Part shown: positions 56,201 through 63,539 of the stretch, piece by piece | Numbering within the stretch: the first letter of the stretch is position 1 | How the letters are laid out: the number at the start of each line of letters is the position of its first letter | Assembly (NCBI GenBank): GCA_017744315.1 | Contig: JAGIBN010000009.1 | Location: 178,725 to 242,724 of the forward strand | Length of the DNA stretch: 64,000 nucleotides | Source: Porphyrobacter sp. | GTDB taxonomy: Bacteria; Pseudomonadota; Alphaproteobacteria; Sphingomonadales; Sphingomonadaceae | Direction of reading: 5' to 3' | Made by a program: the position numbers and the translations under genes | The notes under the pieces: generated by a model | The model's input: the letters and a program-made list of their open reading frames with translations, nothing else | Databases searched by the model: none | What the model was told of the DNA's origin: nothing

Positions 56201-59200
56201 TCGCTCGGCAATGGCGCCTATCCTGTACTGAACCTCGGACCTCTGCACCGATATGCCGACCCTTCGGCTCACTATCTTGTCGAGACCGATCCCGCCTTCA
56301 CCAACTACAAGAACTTCGTCTCAAGCGACTACTTCCTCGACCGGCTTGGCTATGATCCGGCCCGCGTCCAGCGGCGGATGGGCGATGCCCTTTACGAACA
56401 TCAGCTGATCTCCAACCAACTGGTCGCCGGAGCCGGCGTCAGTCTCCTCGCCGGGTATGCCAACGCCGAGGCGCAATACCGGTCATTGATGGATGCCGGT
56501 GCCGCCTACATGCAGGCGTTCAATCTCGCGCTGGGCGTCGGCCTGACTGCCGAGCAGATGGCCACGCTGACGAGCGATATCGTGCTGCTGGTCGAAGTGA
56601 CGGTGCAGACGCCCACCGGGCCGCAGACGGTGCTTACGCCGCGCGTTTATCTCAGCCAGGTGAGCGCGCGCGACATGACCACAGGCGGCGCGATCATGGC
56701 CGGGTCCGACGTGTCCCTGCGCGCTGCGAATACATTGACCAACGCGGGCGTTGTCCGGGCCAGTGCCGGCGCGGTGCTGCTGGGTAACGATATCCTCAAC
56801 ACGGGCCGCCTCGACCTCGGAGCGCAGGGCCTGGTCTCGGCCGCCAACGACCTCACCAACCGTGGCGGCACGATCACCGGCGGGGACCTCACGCTGGCGG
56901 CCGGCCGCGACCTTACCCTCGATGCCGCGGCCACGACCACGCGCACGGCCACGGCCTGGAACGTCCGCGGCAACCGTGGCAGCGAGACCACTGAAACCAC
57001 CCTCCACAAGGGCAGCTTGGTCGAGGCGAGCGGCGATGTCACCCTGATCGCCGGCCGTGACCTCACCGTGCGCGGTTCGACGGTTGACGCCACCGGCGCG
57101 CTGGCGGCGCAGGCGCAGACGATCACGGTTACCGGGGTGATCGACAGCGCGAGCGTGGTCAGCGACACGGTCCGCAAGTCGGGCGGCTTCCTTTCCTCGA
57201 CCAAGACCACCACGCACTACGAGGGCACCGATCAGTCGGTGGTGTCCTCGACCCTGTCGGGCGACACGGTGAGCCTGCGGAGCGCGGGCGACACCACGAT
57301 CCTCGGCTCGAACGTGGTCGGCACCGGCGATGTGACGGTGAACGCCAGCGGCGCGCTCACGGTGGGCGCGATGGCCGAGCAGGACCACGAGGCGCAGAGC
57401 AGCAAAGTCAAGAAGAGCGGCATCAGCGTCGGCGGCGGGGGCCTGTTCGCAGGCGTCGCCAGCAACCGCAACGAGAGCACGCTCGACAGCGTGACCCACA
57501 CCGGCTCGCTGGTCGGCTCGGCCACCGGCAACACCACGCTGGTGGCAGAGGGCGCGCTGACCGTCTCGGGCAGCCAGGTGGTCTCCCCGGGCACCACCAC
57601 GCTCGCGGGCCAGAGCGTGACCATCGAGCATGTCACCGACACGCTCGACACCACCAGCAGCTCGAAGTCGTCCTCGTTCGGGCTGTCGCTCGGGGTGCAA
57701 AGCCCGCTGGTGAACGGCGTTGAGACCGCGGCGCGCATGGGCGAGGTCGCCAGCGGGACCGGTAACGATCGTGTGGCGGCAGTGGCCGGGCTAGCCGGGG
57801 GTCTGGCAGCGTACAACGCGGCCGATGCGGTGATGAACGATCCGGGGTCGCTCGGCGGGGTCAATGTCTCGGCCAGCGTCGGCTTCTCGAAGTCGAGGTC
57901 GAGCGGCGAGAGCCATGATGAGACCGTGATCGGTTCCACCGTGAGCGGCGGCAACGTCAATCTCGTCGCCTCGGGAGCGGGCGCCAACTCGACCATCCGC
58001 ATCGCCGGCAGCGACGTGCTGGCGGAGAACAACCTGTTGCTCGCGGCCGAGGGTGCGATCACCGCCGAGGCGGCGGCCGAGCGCGATACGTTCAGCGGTT
58101 CGTCGAAGTCAGTCGGGGCCGGGGTCGGGGTGTCGATGGGCCTGGGCGCCACGGCCCAGCCGGGCCCGACGCTGAGCGCCAGCTTCTCGGGCTCGAAGGG
58201 CAGTTACTCGGGCGAGGAAGTGAGCAACCGCGAGAGGCTGCTCGTCGCGGGCGGGACGGCCACTGTCAGCACGCCGGGCACCTTCACGCTCGACGGGGCG
58301 CAGCTGGCAGGCAGCCGGGTCGAGGTCGAGGTGGGCAACCTCGAGATCGTCAGCCGGCAGGACACGGCGAGCTACGACGCGAGCAACAAGAGCATCGGCG
58401 CAGGCGTGTCGTTCACGCCGTCTACCGGCATGGTGAGCGGCAACGTCAACCTCGGCTCGGGCAAGCAGCAGGGCGACTTTGCCAGCGTGGCCGAGCAGGC
58501 GGGGATCTACGCCGGCGCGGGCGGGTACGACATCGACGTGGCGGGCAAGACCAGCCTGACCGGGGCGGTGATCGCGAGCGAGGCGGAGGCGGCGAACAAC
58601 CGGCTCTCGACCGGCACGCTCGAGATCGCCGAGATCGAGAACCGCGAGAGCTGGAGCGCGTCGCAGACCAACTTCGGCGTGGGTCTTGGCGGCAATGTCG
58701 GCAAGACCAGCGGCGGCGACACCGCGGTCGGCACCGATCGAGTGCCCGGCCCGCCACTTGCGGGGGTGAACGTTCCCGGCCTCGGCACGGTCTCGGCCAC
58801 CCCGCCGGTGGCGATGGGCGCCTCGGGCCAGCAGAGCTCGACCACCGGCAGCGCGATCGCGCCGGGCACGATCGAGATCACCAGCGGCGACGCAGCGAGC
58901 CTCGCAGCCGCCGGCACCGTCAGCCGCGACACCGGCAGCGCCAACACCCCGCTGGTCCGCGAATTCGACGACACCCTGCGCCAGGAGATCGCCGACGGGT
59001 TCGACGCCGCACGGACGCTGGTCAACGAGACCGACACGTTCCTGACCAATCGCGCGAATGAAGCCGATGCGAAGAAAAAGGAGGCTGACGCTGCTCGCTT
59101 GGCGGGTGATCTCGAAACGGCAAACCGGCTCGATGCCGAAGCTCGCGATATCGAGGCCACGTGGGGCATGGGCGGTGAAGGCCGCCAGATCCTCACGGCG

Positions 59201-60844
59201 CTTTCCGCGGCAGCGGGCGGTAACGTTACCGGCAGCGCAGGACAGTTCTTGCAGGCAGCGGCCGCCAACTGGTTGCAGCAGAATGCGGCCGAATGGGTTG
59301 GAGACCAACTTGCAAGCGGCGCGATCCGCGAAGGCAGCCCCGAGCATCTGGCACTGCATGCCCTGATAGGCTGCGCAGGAAGCGCTGCGGGAGGCGGTAA
59401 CTGCACGAGCGGTGCGGCGGGTGCATCGGGCGCGACGTTGCTGGAGCAACTGTTCAGCCTCAACGGAAGCGGTCCTAACGGGGAAGTCACCAACACCGAT
59501 AAGGAAGCGCGCAGCGCTCTCGTTCAGGCTCTGGTTGCAGGACTGGGCTCGGCAGCAGGCGTGGATGGGGGAGCGCTGGCCGATGTGTTGAACTCAGCGC
59601 GGGCGGAGGTCGAGAACAACGGCTGCGTCGCGGGTGCGTGCGCTGGATATGCGCCCGACGGCATGCCGTGGGACGAGTTCAAGACGACATCGACTTACGC
59701 CACCATGCTGGCGGCCCTGGGCGACGAAGCCGAGGTGATCGCCTGCGTGAATACGCCAGGTTCCTGCGATGCCAAGGTGCAAGCCTACGTCGAGCAGCAC
59801 GGTGAGGAACCAGCGCCCGGCGCGCCGGCCGAACAGACCGGTGGGGCTGGTTCGGTGCAGCGTACCGAAGAACAGCTTGCGTCCGATCGGGCAACAAGCC
59901 TGGGCGAGATGGCAGGCAGCGACACATCAGCCAGCAAAGCCCTGGCCGGTCTGCCGCAAGATCAACGCGACGAACTGGCCGATGCCTATGCCCGGCTGCC
60001 GGAAGGCGAGAAGGCCGCTTATCAGGACGCGGCGCGTGCCTATGCGCAGGAGGCGGCGAGTCCGGAACTGAGCGAGGCCGAGTTGCGGCTTGCGCTCCAG
60101 TTGTTCGGCGGTGTTCCTTCGGCGAGCGTCCTCAACATGACCGGGGCGGAACTCGCGGCAAACTATGCCCCGCAACTGCGGCAGGTCGCCACGCGCACAG
60201 GGAGAAGCCCGGCCGCAATCCTGGGCCTGCTCGTAGGTGCCGGGATCGGCGCCGAACTCCTGGGGCCCGACTACAACAATCTGGTAGGCACTGACCTCAC
60301 CCCTGGAAACCCGTGGGGCTCGAACGGATCGGGCGGTCCTGATCCCGGCCCCAAAATACCGCTAATCCCGCCGCCACTCGACGAGCAGGTGGGGATCAGG
60401 GACGGTCAAGCGGTTTACAAGGATGGCCACACCGGTGAGGAGTATACCGTTGATCATGAGGGACATCGGGCACCGGCGAGCCTCGGCGACGAAGTTCAAA
60501 ATGAGGCAGTGATAAGCGGAAAGACTTGCGTCTACAGCTGCGTCATTGACGGAACAATTCGGTACGTTGGGATTACCGACGATGTAATGCGCCGCGGGGC
60601 AGAGCACCTGCGAAAGAAGGGGATCGTCATTGAAACTATCCGTGGTTTGACCGACCTTTCGCGTACTGATGCCCGAGCAGTTGAGCAAACACTGATCCAC
60701 TATTACGGCCTCGGTAAAGACGGAGGAAAGCTATTGAACGAAATAAACTCCATTTCTCCTACCCGAAATTCGACTACTTACGAAAAAGCACTAATCCGCG
60801 GTAAGGAGCTGTTGGACAGTGTAGATTACCAGTGGGAACGTTAA
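50237..60844 (+). CDS. cdiA: CdiA/filamentous-hemagglutinin-type exoprotein with GIY-YIG nuclease C-terminus
   Basis: The protein is 3535 residues from GTG 50237, which overlaps the previous stop as GTGA with AAAGGGAAA upstream; the frame extends further but shadows that gene. In order: signal peptide (1-42); TPS secretion domain (about 45-260) with VVLANANGIECDGCGFINT; a long beta-helix of FHA-type repeats (GxLxNxG); a central 'YADPSAHYLVETDPAF' region (about 2005-2130) that in known CdiA carries receptor binding; FHA-2 repeats (2140-2900); a pretoxin part with VENN at 3125-3128; and a toxin. The toxin shows CVY (3431-3433), YVG (3443-3445), Arg 3452/3453, Glu 3483 and Asn 3501, the GIY-YIG nuclease set. 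The next gene starts 2 bases after the stop and should be its immunity gene. Confidence 0.9.
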   Translation: MSGIRPGVQRRFGTSSSLSTVARCLFHTSLAGSLVAAPVAAQVAPGGTAAPTMDMAANGTPVVRIKSPNQSGVSYNTYNDFNVDARGLILNNSAQIVTTNLGGYIDGNGNLKNSGAARVILNEVAGQNPSRLLGYIEVAGPAAQVVLANANGIECDGCGFINTPWATLTTGKAMFGPDAGLTGYAVDRGAVTVNGRGLNASGARLDLFARALQLNAGIWAESVNGTFGAGDVGTDVQEIIVSARTAGLNDQPRFGLDVAALGGMYAGAIRLIGTEAGLGVNVDGQLASLERGLTLTTAGRIEVGGAVTAKTDAALQGGDLDITGQVYADGDVSATGASLAGSGLLAGGGNVAITARHIDTSATVVAGLARDGTISQTGDLSLASEGLLSLGGQTLAHDRIALSGDAIDISDRVQASHLTASANRIEVAGDMRSAGALDLNARDSLINRGIVSGSNVTIDAGGLDNSDGIVSADVGLDVRGGAIVNTGGVFQSAGAMTFVGQSLTNSDGAILALGKKALRLDIARAITGTGGRIGGNGDVRVLALSLRLDGAGASLAAAGALNVAVAGNIHVSDGAVVTGGGDINLSAGRDVALLDGAIQASTTLALGAANLWIGAHGSLAGGRIEGTVAQNLVNAGTILSGQGQGTAALSAGGDFTNSGSIYSNSINLAIRAGALTNTGDISHAGAGWASTMIDGALISSGRIATNGALAVSAASLDNSGTLYSGEGQSLRVSGTFSTNGLISSGGSLLVNAASILAQGGSLQSQADFTLNGDTIDLGAAELLALGSGPLAISSRGTLTGGSVRIGGNGDVSLTAASISLGQSEMTALGALDLRATNGDVSLGADSSFVSAGDLSVISAGLLQATGSEFLSQGTALLAARELALDDGLIEADSIKLDSPALSLRRSSLRQTGSGDFVLTTSDTLDYSGGEIYAAGQNFTVSAGAIVNQNGALLHGGAGLMSVTSAGAIENSAGQIATNGALRLTATRFDNATGEVTSASAATIDIAGDLQNDGGFIASGDGLVLSAGAVSNSGGAIETTGRLDARLGSLNSGAGSLLATGTGATLTLDVTGAVSAPGGLVGSTGNVTITAGSFSLDGEARLTAGEALVARARTGDLLLGGGTVDGASVNLAADNGTLGTGAGGLILTPGQLSLSGKVVDLSAGAAQGGSVSLQAGHLLNQRGSLQALGTLAANVSGIFDNSGGEVFAGESLTLSSGSLVNRSGRVAHGGTGILSLQVAGQLDNSAAGLIATNGTLDMRAAGLRNDGGQITASLGATIAVSGTLSNLAGAIQSDARLALTAGSLANDAGAIDSLAGLTVRATAIDNASGSIIAHGGTGLSIAGLSGQAATLANGVGTIGSQGALALNASAITNQGSILGGASALDFGSLVNSGTIYGSDLRLVGAHLVNTGGEIGSGGAVDLIVADLDNRAGQIVSGAEGLTYLGTTLLNDRGTLGGDGVVKLVGVTIDNGQGTIAAGRDLTVASTTLSNAANGTVWADNDASLTTSGSLTNGGSLAAARELVVDAALLDNASGTLAAGAHLSLGYSNATLGHWVTGSDLTLRPTGDFIVGVGTEFSVTGLLALDVGGSLTNHGNLGGKTGVLVRTGGNLANEAAGQIIGDVLLLDVAGELLNRGLINGGAVELSARSLINFAKIYGDTVRATGSQSLVNQGSAAIIATRSGLLALQSAGSIENHDGAWFYSLGDLYIGGSNGSGSAGSLVNSSATIQVRGNSSIAAGNISNLRSQFEWEDVVTHTFVPDHIVDYPPRSDYEKTELEYDETRTDTRITADSGEARIIIDGNLAIATGSLTNQYSTISAGGSLFVNGLAAGQPNDAVTNTSLVGRFSIDREGRYRSTKDGAVGNVHKSDPYSFHDEGDTFTVPAIFSAGGSLRIDAQNINNVVLRAQGGSAVEYAAGTDEVTRGNIGSATGGAPVEGVSGGSVGPGVTGSQFARVDGVGGGFVAPLVSGVPLDPAQGRAFGLSLAPVLGQSLGNGAYPVLNLGPLHRYADPSAHYLVETDPAFTNYKNFVSSDYFLDRLGYDPARVQRRMGDALYEHQLISNQLVAGAGVSLLAGYANAEAQYRSLMDAGAAYMQAFNLALGVGLTAEQMATLTSDIVLLVEVTVQTPTGPQTVLTPRVYLSQVSARDMTTGGAIMAGSDVSLRAANTLTNAGVVRASAGAVLLGNDILNTGRLDLGAQGLVSAANDLTNRGGTITGGDLTLAAGRDLTLDAAATTTRTATAWNVRGNRGSETTETTLHKGSLVEASGDVTLIAGRDLTVRGSTVDATGALAAQAQTITVTGVIDSASVVSDTVRKSGGFLSSTKTTTHYEGTDQSVVSSTLSGDTVSLRSAGDTTILGSNVVGTGDVTVNASGALTVGAMAEQDHEAQSSKVKKSGISVGGGGLFAGVASNRNESTLDSVTHTGSLVGSATGNTTLVAEGALTVSGSQVVSPGTTTLAGQSVTIEHVTDTLDTTSSSKSSSFGLSLGVQSPLVNGVETAARMGEVASGTGNDRVAAVAGLAGGLAAYNAADAVMNDPGSLGGVNVSASVGFSKSRSSGESHDETVIGSTVSGGNVNLVASGAGANSTIRIAGSDVLAENNLLLAAEGAITAEAAAERDTFSGSSKSVGAGVGVSMGLGATAQPGPTLSASFSGSKGSYSGEEVSNRERLLVAGGTATVSTPGTFTLDGAQLAGSRVEVEVGNLEIVSRQDTASYDASNKSIGAGVSFTPSTGMVSGNVNLGSGKQQGDFASVAEQAGIYAGAGGYDIDVAGKTSLTGAVIASEAEAANNRLSTGTLEIAEIENRESWSASQTNFGVGLGGNVGKTSGGDTAVGTDRVPGPPLAGVNVPGLGTVSATPPVAMGASGQQSSTTGSAIAPGTIEITSGDAASLAAAGTVSRDTGSANTPLVREFDDTLRQEIADGFDAARTLVNETDTFLTNRANEADAKKKEADAARLAGDLETANRLDAEARDIEATWGMGGEGRQILTALSAAAGGNVTGSAGQFLQAAAANWLQQNAAEWVGDQLASGAIREGSPEHLALHALIGCAGSAAGGGNCTSGAAGASGATLLEQLFSLNGSGPNGEVTNTDKEARSALVQALVAGLGSAAGVDGGALADVLNSARAEVENNGCVAGACAGYAPDGMPWDEFKTTSTYATMLAALGDEAEVIACVNTPGSCDAKVQAYVEQHGEEPAPGAPAEQTGGAGSVQRTEEQLASDRATSLGEMAGSDTSASKALAGLPQDQRDELADAYARLPEGEKAAYQDAARAYAQEAASPELSEAELRLALQLFGGVPSASVLNMTGAELAANYAPQLRQVATRTGRSPAAILGLLVGAGIGAELLGPDYNNLVGTDLTPGNPWGSNGSGGPDPGPKIPLIPPPLDEQVGIRDGQAVYKDGHTGEEYTVDHEGHRAPASLGDEVQNEAVISGKTCVYSCVIDGTIRYVGITDDVMRRGAEHLRKKGIVIETIRGLTDLSRTDARAVEQTLIHYYGLGKDGGKLLNEINSISPTRNSTTYEKALIRGKELLDSVDYQWER

Positions 60845-60845
60845 T

Positions 60846-61316
60846 ATGTTGGAAAGAAGAAGTATAAAAATAGGAGATGTATTTCAAATACTAACATCTC
60901 AGGGCGTGTGCTATGGGCAAGTTACTCATTCTCATGCCAGATGGGGATGGATTGTTGCTATATTTAGAGAGTTCTTTGACGAAGAGCCTGTAGATTTCAA
61001 AGATGTTGTAAAGAAGGAGCCTCAGTTCGTGACCGCCTTTCTGATTGAGCACGCAGTCAAGGAAGGTCTATTTTCACTAGTTGCGAATGTGCCCGTTCCC
61101 GCGAGTATTGCGAAGTTTCCAATTTTTAGAGGCACTAACAATCTTAAGGGCGAGGAGACGATGTGGTTCTTTTGGGACGGAGAAAAGGAGTGGAAGGTGC
61201 AAAGGCCTCTAACGAATGAAGAAAAAAGATATCCCGAAGGTCCATCACTTCCGAGTGCTCCGGTTTTGATAGAGAGAATTGAGAGAGATTATAGGGTTTA
61301 TAGAGATTACGTATAG
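60846..61316 (+). CDS. cdiI: Immunity protein for the CdiA GIY-YIG toxin (Imm26-like)
   Basis: The protein has 156 residues. Its first 60 residues, KIGDVFQILTSQGVCYGQVT followed by HARWGWIVAIFREFFDEEP, resemble the Imm26 opening (GDVF.I.L..G..YG.V). The gene begins one base after the toxin stop codon, the usual toxin-immunity layout, and is markedly AT-richer than the beta-helix part of cdiA, as is the toxin end. Family assignment is by eye; the pairing with the toxin rests mainly on position. Confidence 0.75.
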   Translation: MLERRSIKIGDVFQILTSQGVCYGQVTHSHARWGWIVAIFREFFDEEPVDFKDVVKKEPQFVTAFLIEHAVKEGLFSLVANVPVPASIAKFPIFRGTNNLKGEETMWFFWDGEKEWKVQRPLTNEEKRYPEGPSLPSAPVLIERIERDYRVYRDYV

Positions 61317-61388
61317 GTAATTAATAGATTGTTAGATCTATATATTTGACGTCAGAAGCCTCCTAGGCCGGGGAAAATTCCAATCTAG

Positions 61389-63090
61389 GAAAAGAGCCGC
61401 GACATCGCGGTCAGCGTATCGGCGAACGTCAACGATCCGTTCGAACGTGGCGTGGCCGGTGCGAACAGCACGGTCATCGACGGCAGCTATGCCAGCTCGA
61501 CCTTCGAGCAGGAGACGCGCGGAACGATCGGCCAGGGCACCGTTACCGTTGCGGTGCCGGGTGACAGCACTCCGCTCGACGCGATCAACCGCGATGTGAC
61601 GCAGGCGCAAGTCGTCACCAAGGACGAGGAGAGCGGCTTTACCGTCTACGCGAGCGAGAGCGCGGCACGTGAGGTCGGTGCGCTGGTATCTGAGGATCGC
61701 GACAGCGTGATCATCGGGACCGGCCGCAAGCTTGGCGACAATCCGATCGGAGCAATTGAAGATGCGGCCGACGAGGCTGCAGCGCTAACCGACGGCATTG
61801 CTCAAAACAGCGCGACCGAAATGCTGTTTAACCAGTTGGGTCACCTCCTGGGCGTTACGCCACAATTGGATGCGGTCGAAGCTCAGGCGCGTATCGTGGA
61901 GCTGGCAGAGCAGCGATATGAAGCCTCCTTAGAGACCTTGGAACGCGAACTTGGGCGTCCGGCGACCGAAGAGGAGAAGGCACAACTCCAGCGGATATCG
62001 CGAGGTATCGCCAAGGCCACTGTCGGCATTTCGCAGACAGGGATGGCCGACGTCGATGCGCTCACTCGCGACGGCGGAAGTGGCGGAGCGTTTGAGAGTA
62101 CATCAGAGGCTGGTGGGGCGATTGTCGTTGACGGCGACGTTGATGATCGTTCGACGGGCGATACTATCCTCAAGGTCACCGCCGATGCGGGCCGTTGGCT
62201 AAAGTCTATAGACCCCACGGCACGCGATGCCGTCGAGAAGGCTCTCGACGTAGCATTTGGCAGTCCGGTCAAGGCGGTTGCCGGATGGACCATCGAATAC
62301 GGGTTGCAAAAGGTCGCCGAGAACAACCCGGAGCTTATGGGGCAGTTGGGCGCCTACCTCGATGAAGCGGGGATATGGGCCATCGAGAAGCTATCGGTCG
62401 ATGATGAGGAGACTGCACGCTGGGTTAATGATGCCGACAAGAGGGACGTGGCCGGCGGCCACACCGATGTTACGGAGATCGACGCGATCTTCGAGGCAGC
62501 CAGCACAATTCTCGGAGTCGATATCCCCGGGCTAGGCAAGGGTGGAATCCCCAAGATCGATCGCCCAGATATTTCGCACATCGATCTGCCTGGTAGAACG
62601 ATTACGGTCGATGTTTCCCGTGCAACCAAGGGGACGCCCGAGTACGATCTACTGAATAGCCCACCACCGAATGCCCGCATCGAGCTGAGCAACGGAACGA
62701 CATTTCGAACGAACGAGTCGGGTTACGTCGAGGAGATCACATATCAGCCGCTCGACAGTCCTGGCGCGCGCGACGCTCGCCAGACTGACGTCGGGAAAGA
62801 GGGGATAGAGGGAGACATCGGTGGTCATGCCCAAGCCTGTCGTCACGGCGGCACATGCGACAGATACAACCTTTTCCCCCAGAACTCGAACTTCAACAGC
62901 AGTGGTTACCGGCAATGGGAAAATGAGATCACGCGAGCATTGCAGAACGGCGATGATGTTGGGCCGATCACGATTACGTTTGATCGATCAAATCCGGCCA
63001 ATCCCCGACCCGACACCGTGGATGTGGCCTATACCATCAATGGACGTAAAAGTTATGCAATTCAAAAATATACCGGGAGACAACCAGTGA
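61389..63090 (+). pseudogene. Orphan CdiA C-terminal module with EndoNS_2-type nuclease toxin (frameshifted end)
   Basis: The frame opens after TAG 61386-61388 without ATG or good ribosome binding site; the first candidate codon is GTG 61452. It starts with a CdiA-like stretch (DIAVSVSANVNDPFERGVAG, then AINRDVTQAQVVTKDEESGF) and a helical pretoxin. The toxin is GDIGGHAQACRHGGTCDRYN continuing LFPQNSNFNSSGYRQWENEI, the DNA/RNA nonspecific endonuclease (EndoNS_2) pattern with the catalytic histidine at codon 459 from the GTG. In the present frame the reading continues into the immunity gene. Dropping one A of the run at 63048-63051 gives GRKVMQFKNIPGDNQ and TGA at 63088-63090, a normal family ending. 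This suggests a silent donor cassette with a 1-base insertion. Confidence 0.75.
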
Positions 63091-63422
63091 ATCCGATAGA
63101 AGAACAAAAAGACTTGATAGATAAACTATACAAGATTGTAATTTGCAGCTGTCCAGATGTCTTCCAAGAAGCAAGTTATTTATTTGAATATGTTATATTT
63201 GATGATGGAAGTTCAAGTGTAGGGCAAGAATTCGAGTATGTCTCAGGTGGGACAACCTTCTTCGCAACCTTGAATCCCGCATTGCGCGGCCCAGTTATGG
63301 AATTGGTCGAGCAATTACATGCTAAAATGAAGGAGCACACGGGGGGAGACTGGCGATCTTTTAGGTTGACTATAAACGAGAATGGCAGCGTCTCGACAAA
63401 ATTTGAGTACCTAAAGGCTTGA
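63087..63422 (+). CDS. Immunity protein, YezG-like (DUF600)
   Basis: From GTG 63087 the protein has 111 residues; GGGAG at 63075-63079 is 7 bases upstream. The pattern LIDKLYKIVICSCPDVFQEA, YVIFDDGSSSVGQEFEYVSG, and SFRLTINENGSVSTKFEYLK matches YezG/DUF600 immunity proteins (helix, strand with acidic residues, strand). YezG proteins neutralise nuclease toxins in Bacillus (known family knowledge). It overlaps TGA 63088-63090 in the +1 frame, so the intact cassette would have toxin stop and immunity start sharing GTGA. The gene is AT-rich relative to its surroundings. Confidence 0.75.
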   Translation: MNPIEEQKDLIDKLYKIVICSCPDVFQEASYLFEYVIFDDGSSSVGQEFEYVSGGTTFFATLNPALRGPVMELVEQLHAKMKEHTGGDWRSFRLTINENGSVSTKFEYLKA

Positions 63423-63539
63423 GATGAAACCCAAGGGTGCCTTCTCATCGTCCCTGCACCTCCGTGCATCACGCACTCGTTGCCCATTACTACACGGCCT
63501 CTCGCGGCAGCTTCTGCTGACCTAAGCTAACGACTAGCC
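63423..63539. other. 117-bp spacer between orphan cassettes
   Basis: The spacer after the immunity gene has no ORF of note. It ends at a GTG at 63540 that opens the next CdiA-like fragment. No promoter or terminator is convincing. Confidence 0.5.

Noticed and set aside
56483..59496. Several long minus-strand ORFs under cdiA
   Set aside because: Composition is that of antisense frames in GC-rich repeated DNA. No family motif is present, and the frames end where the repeats change.
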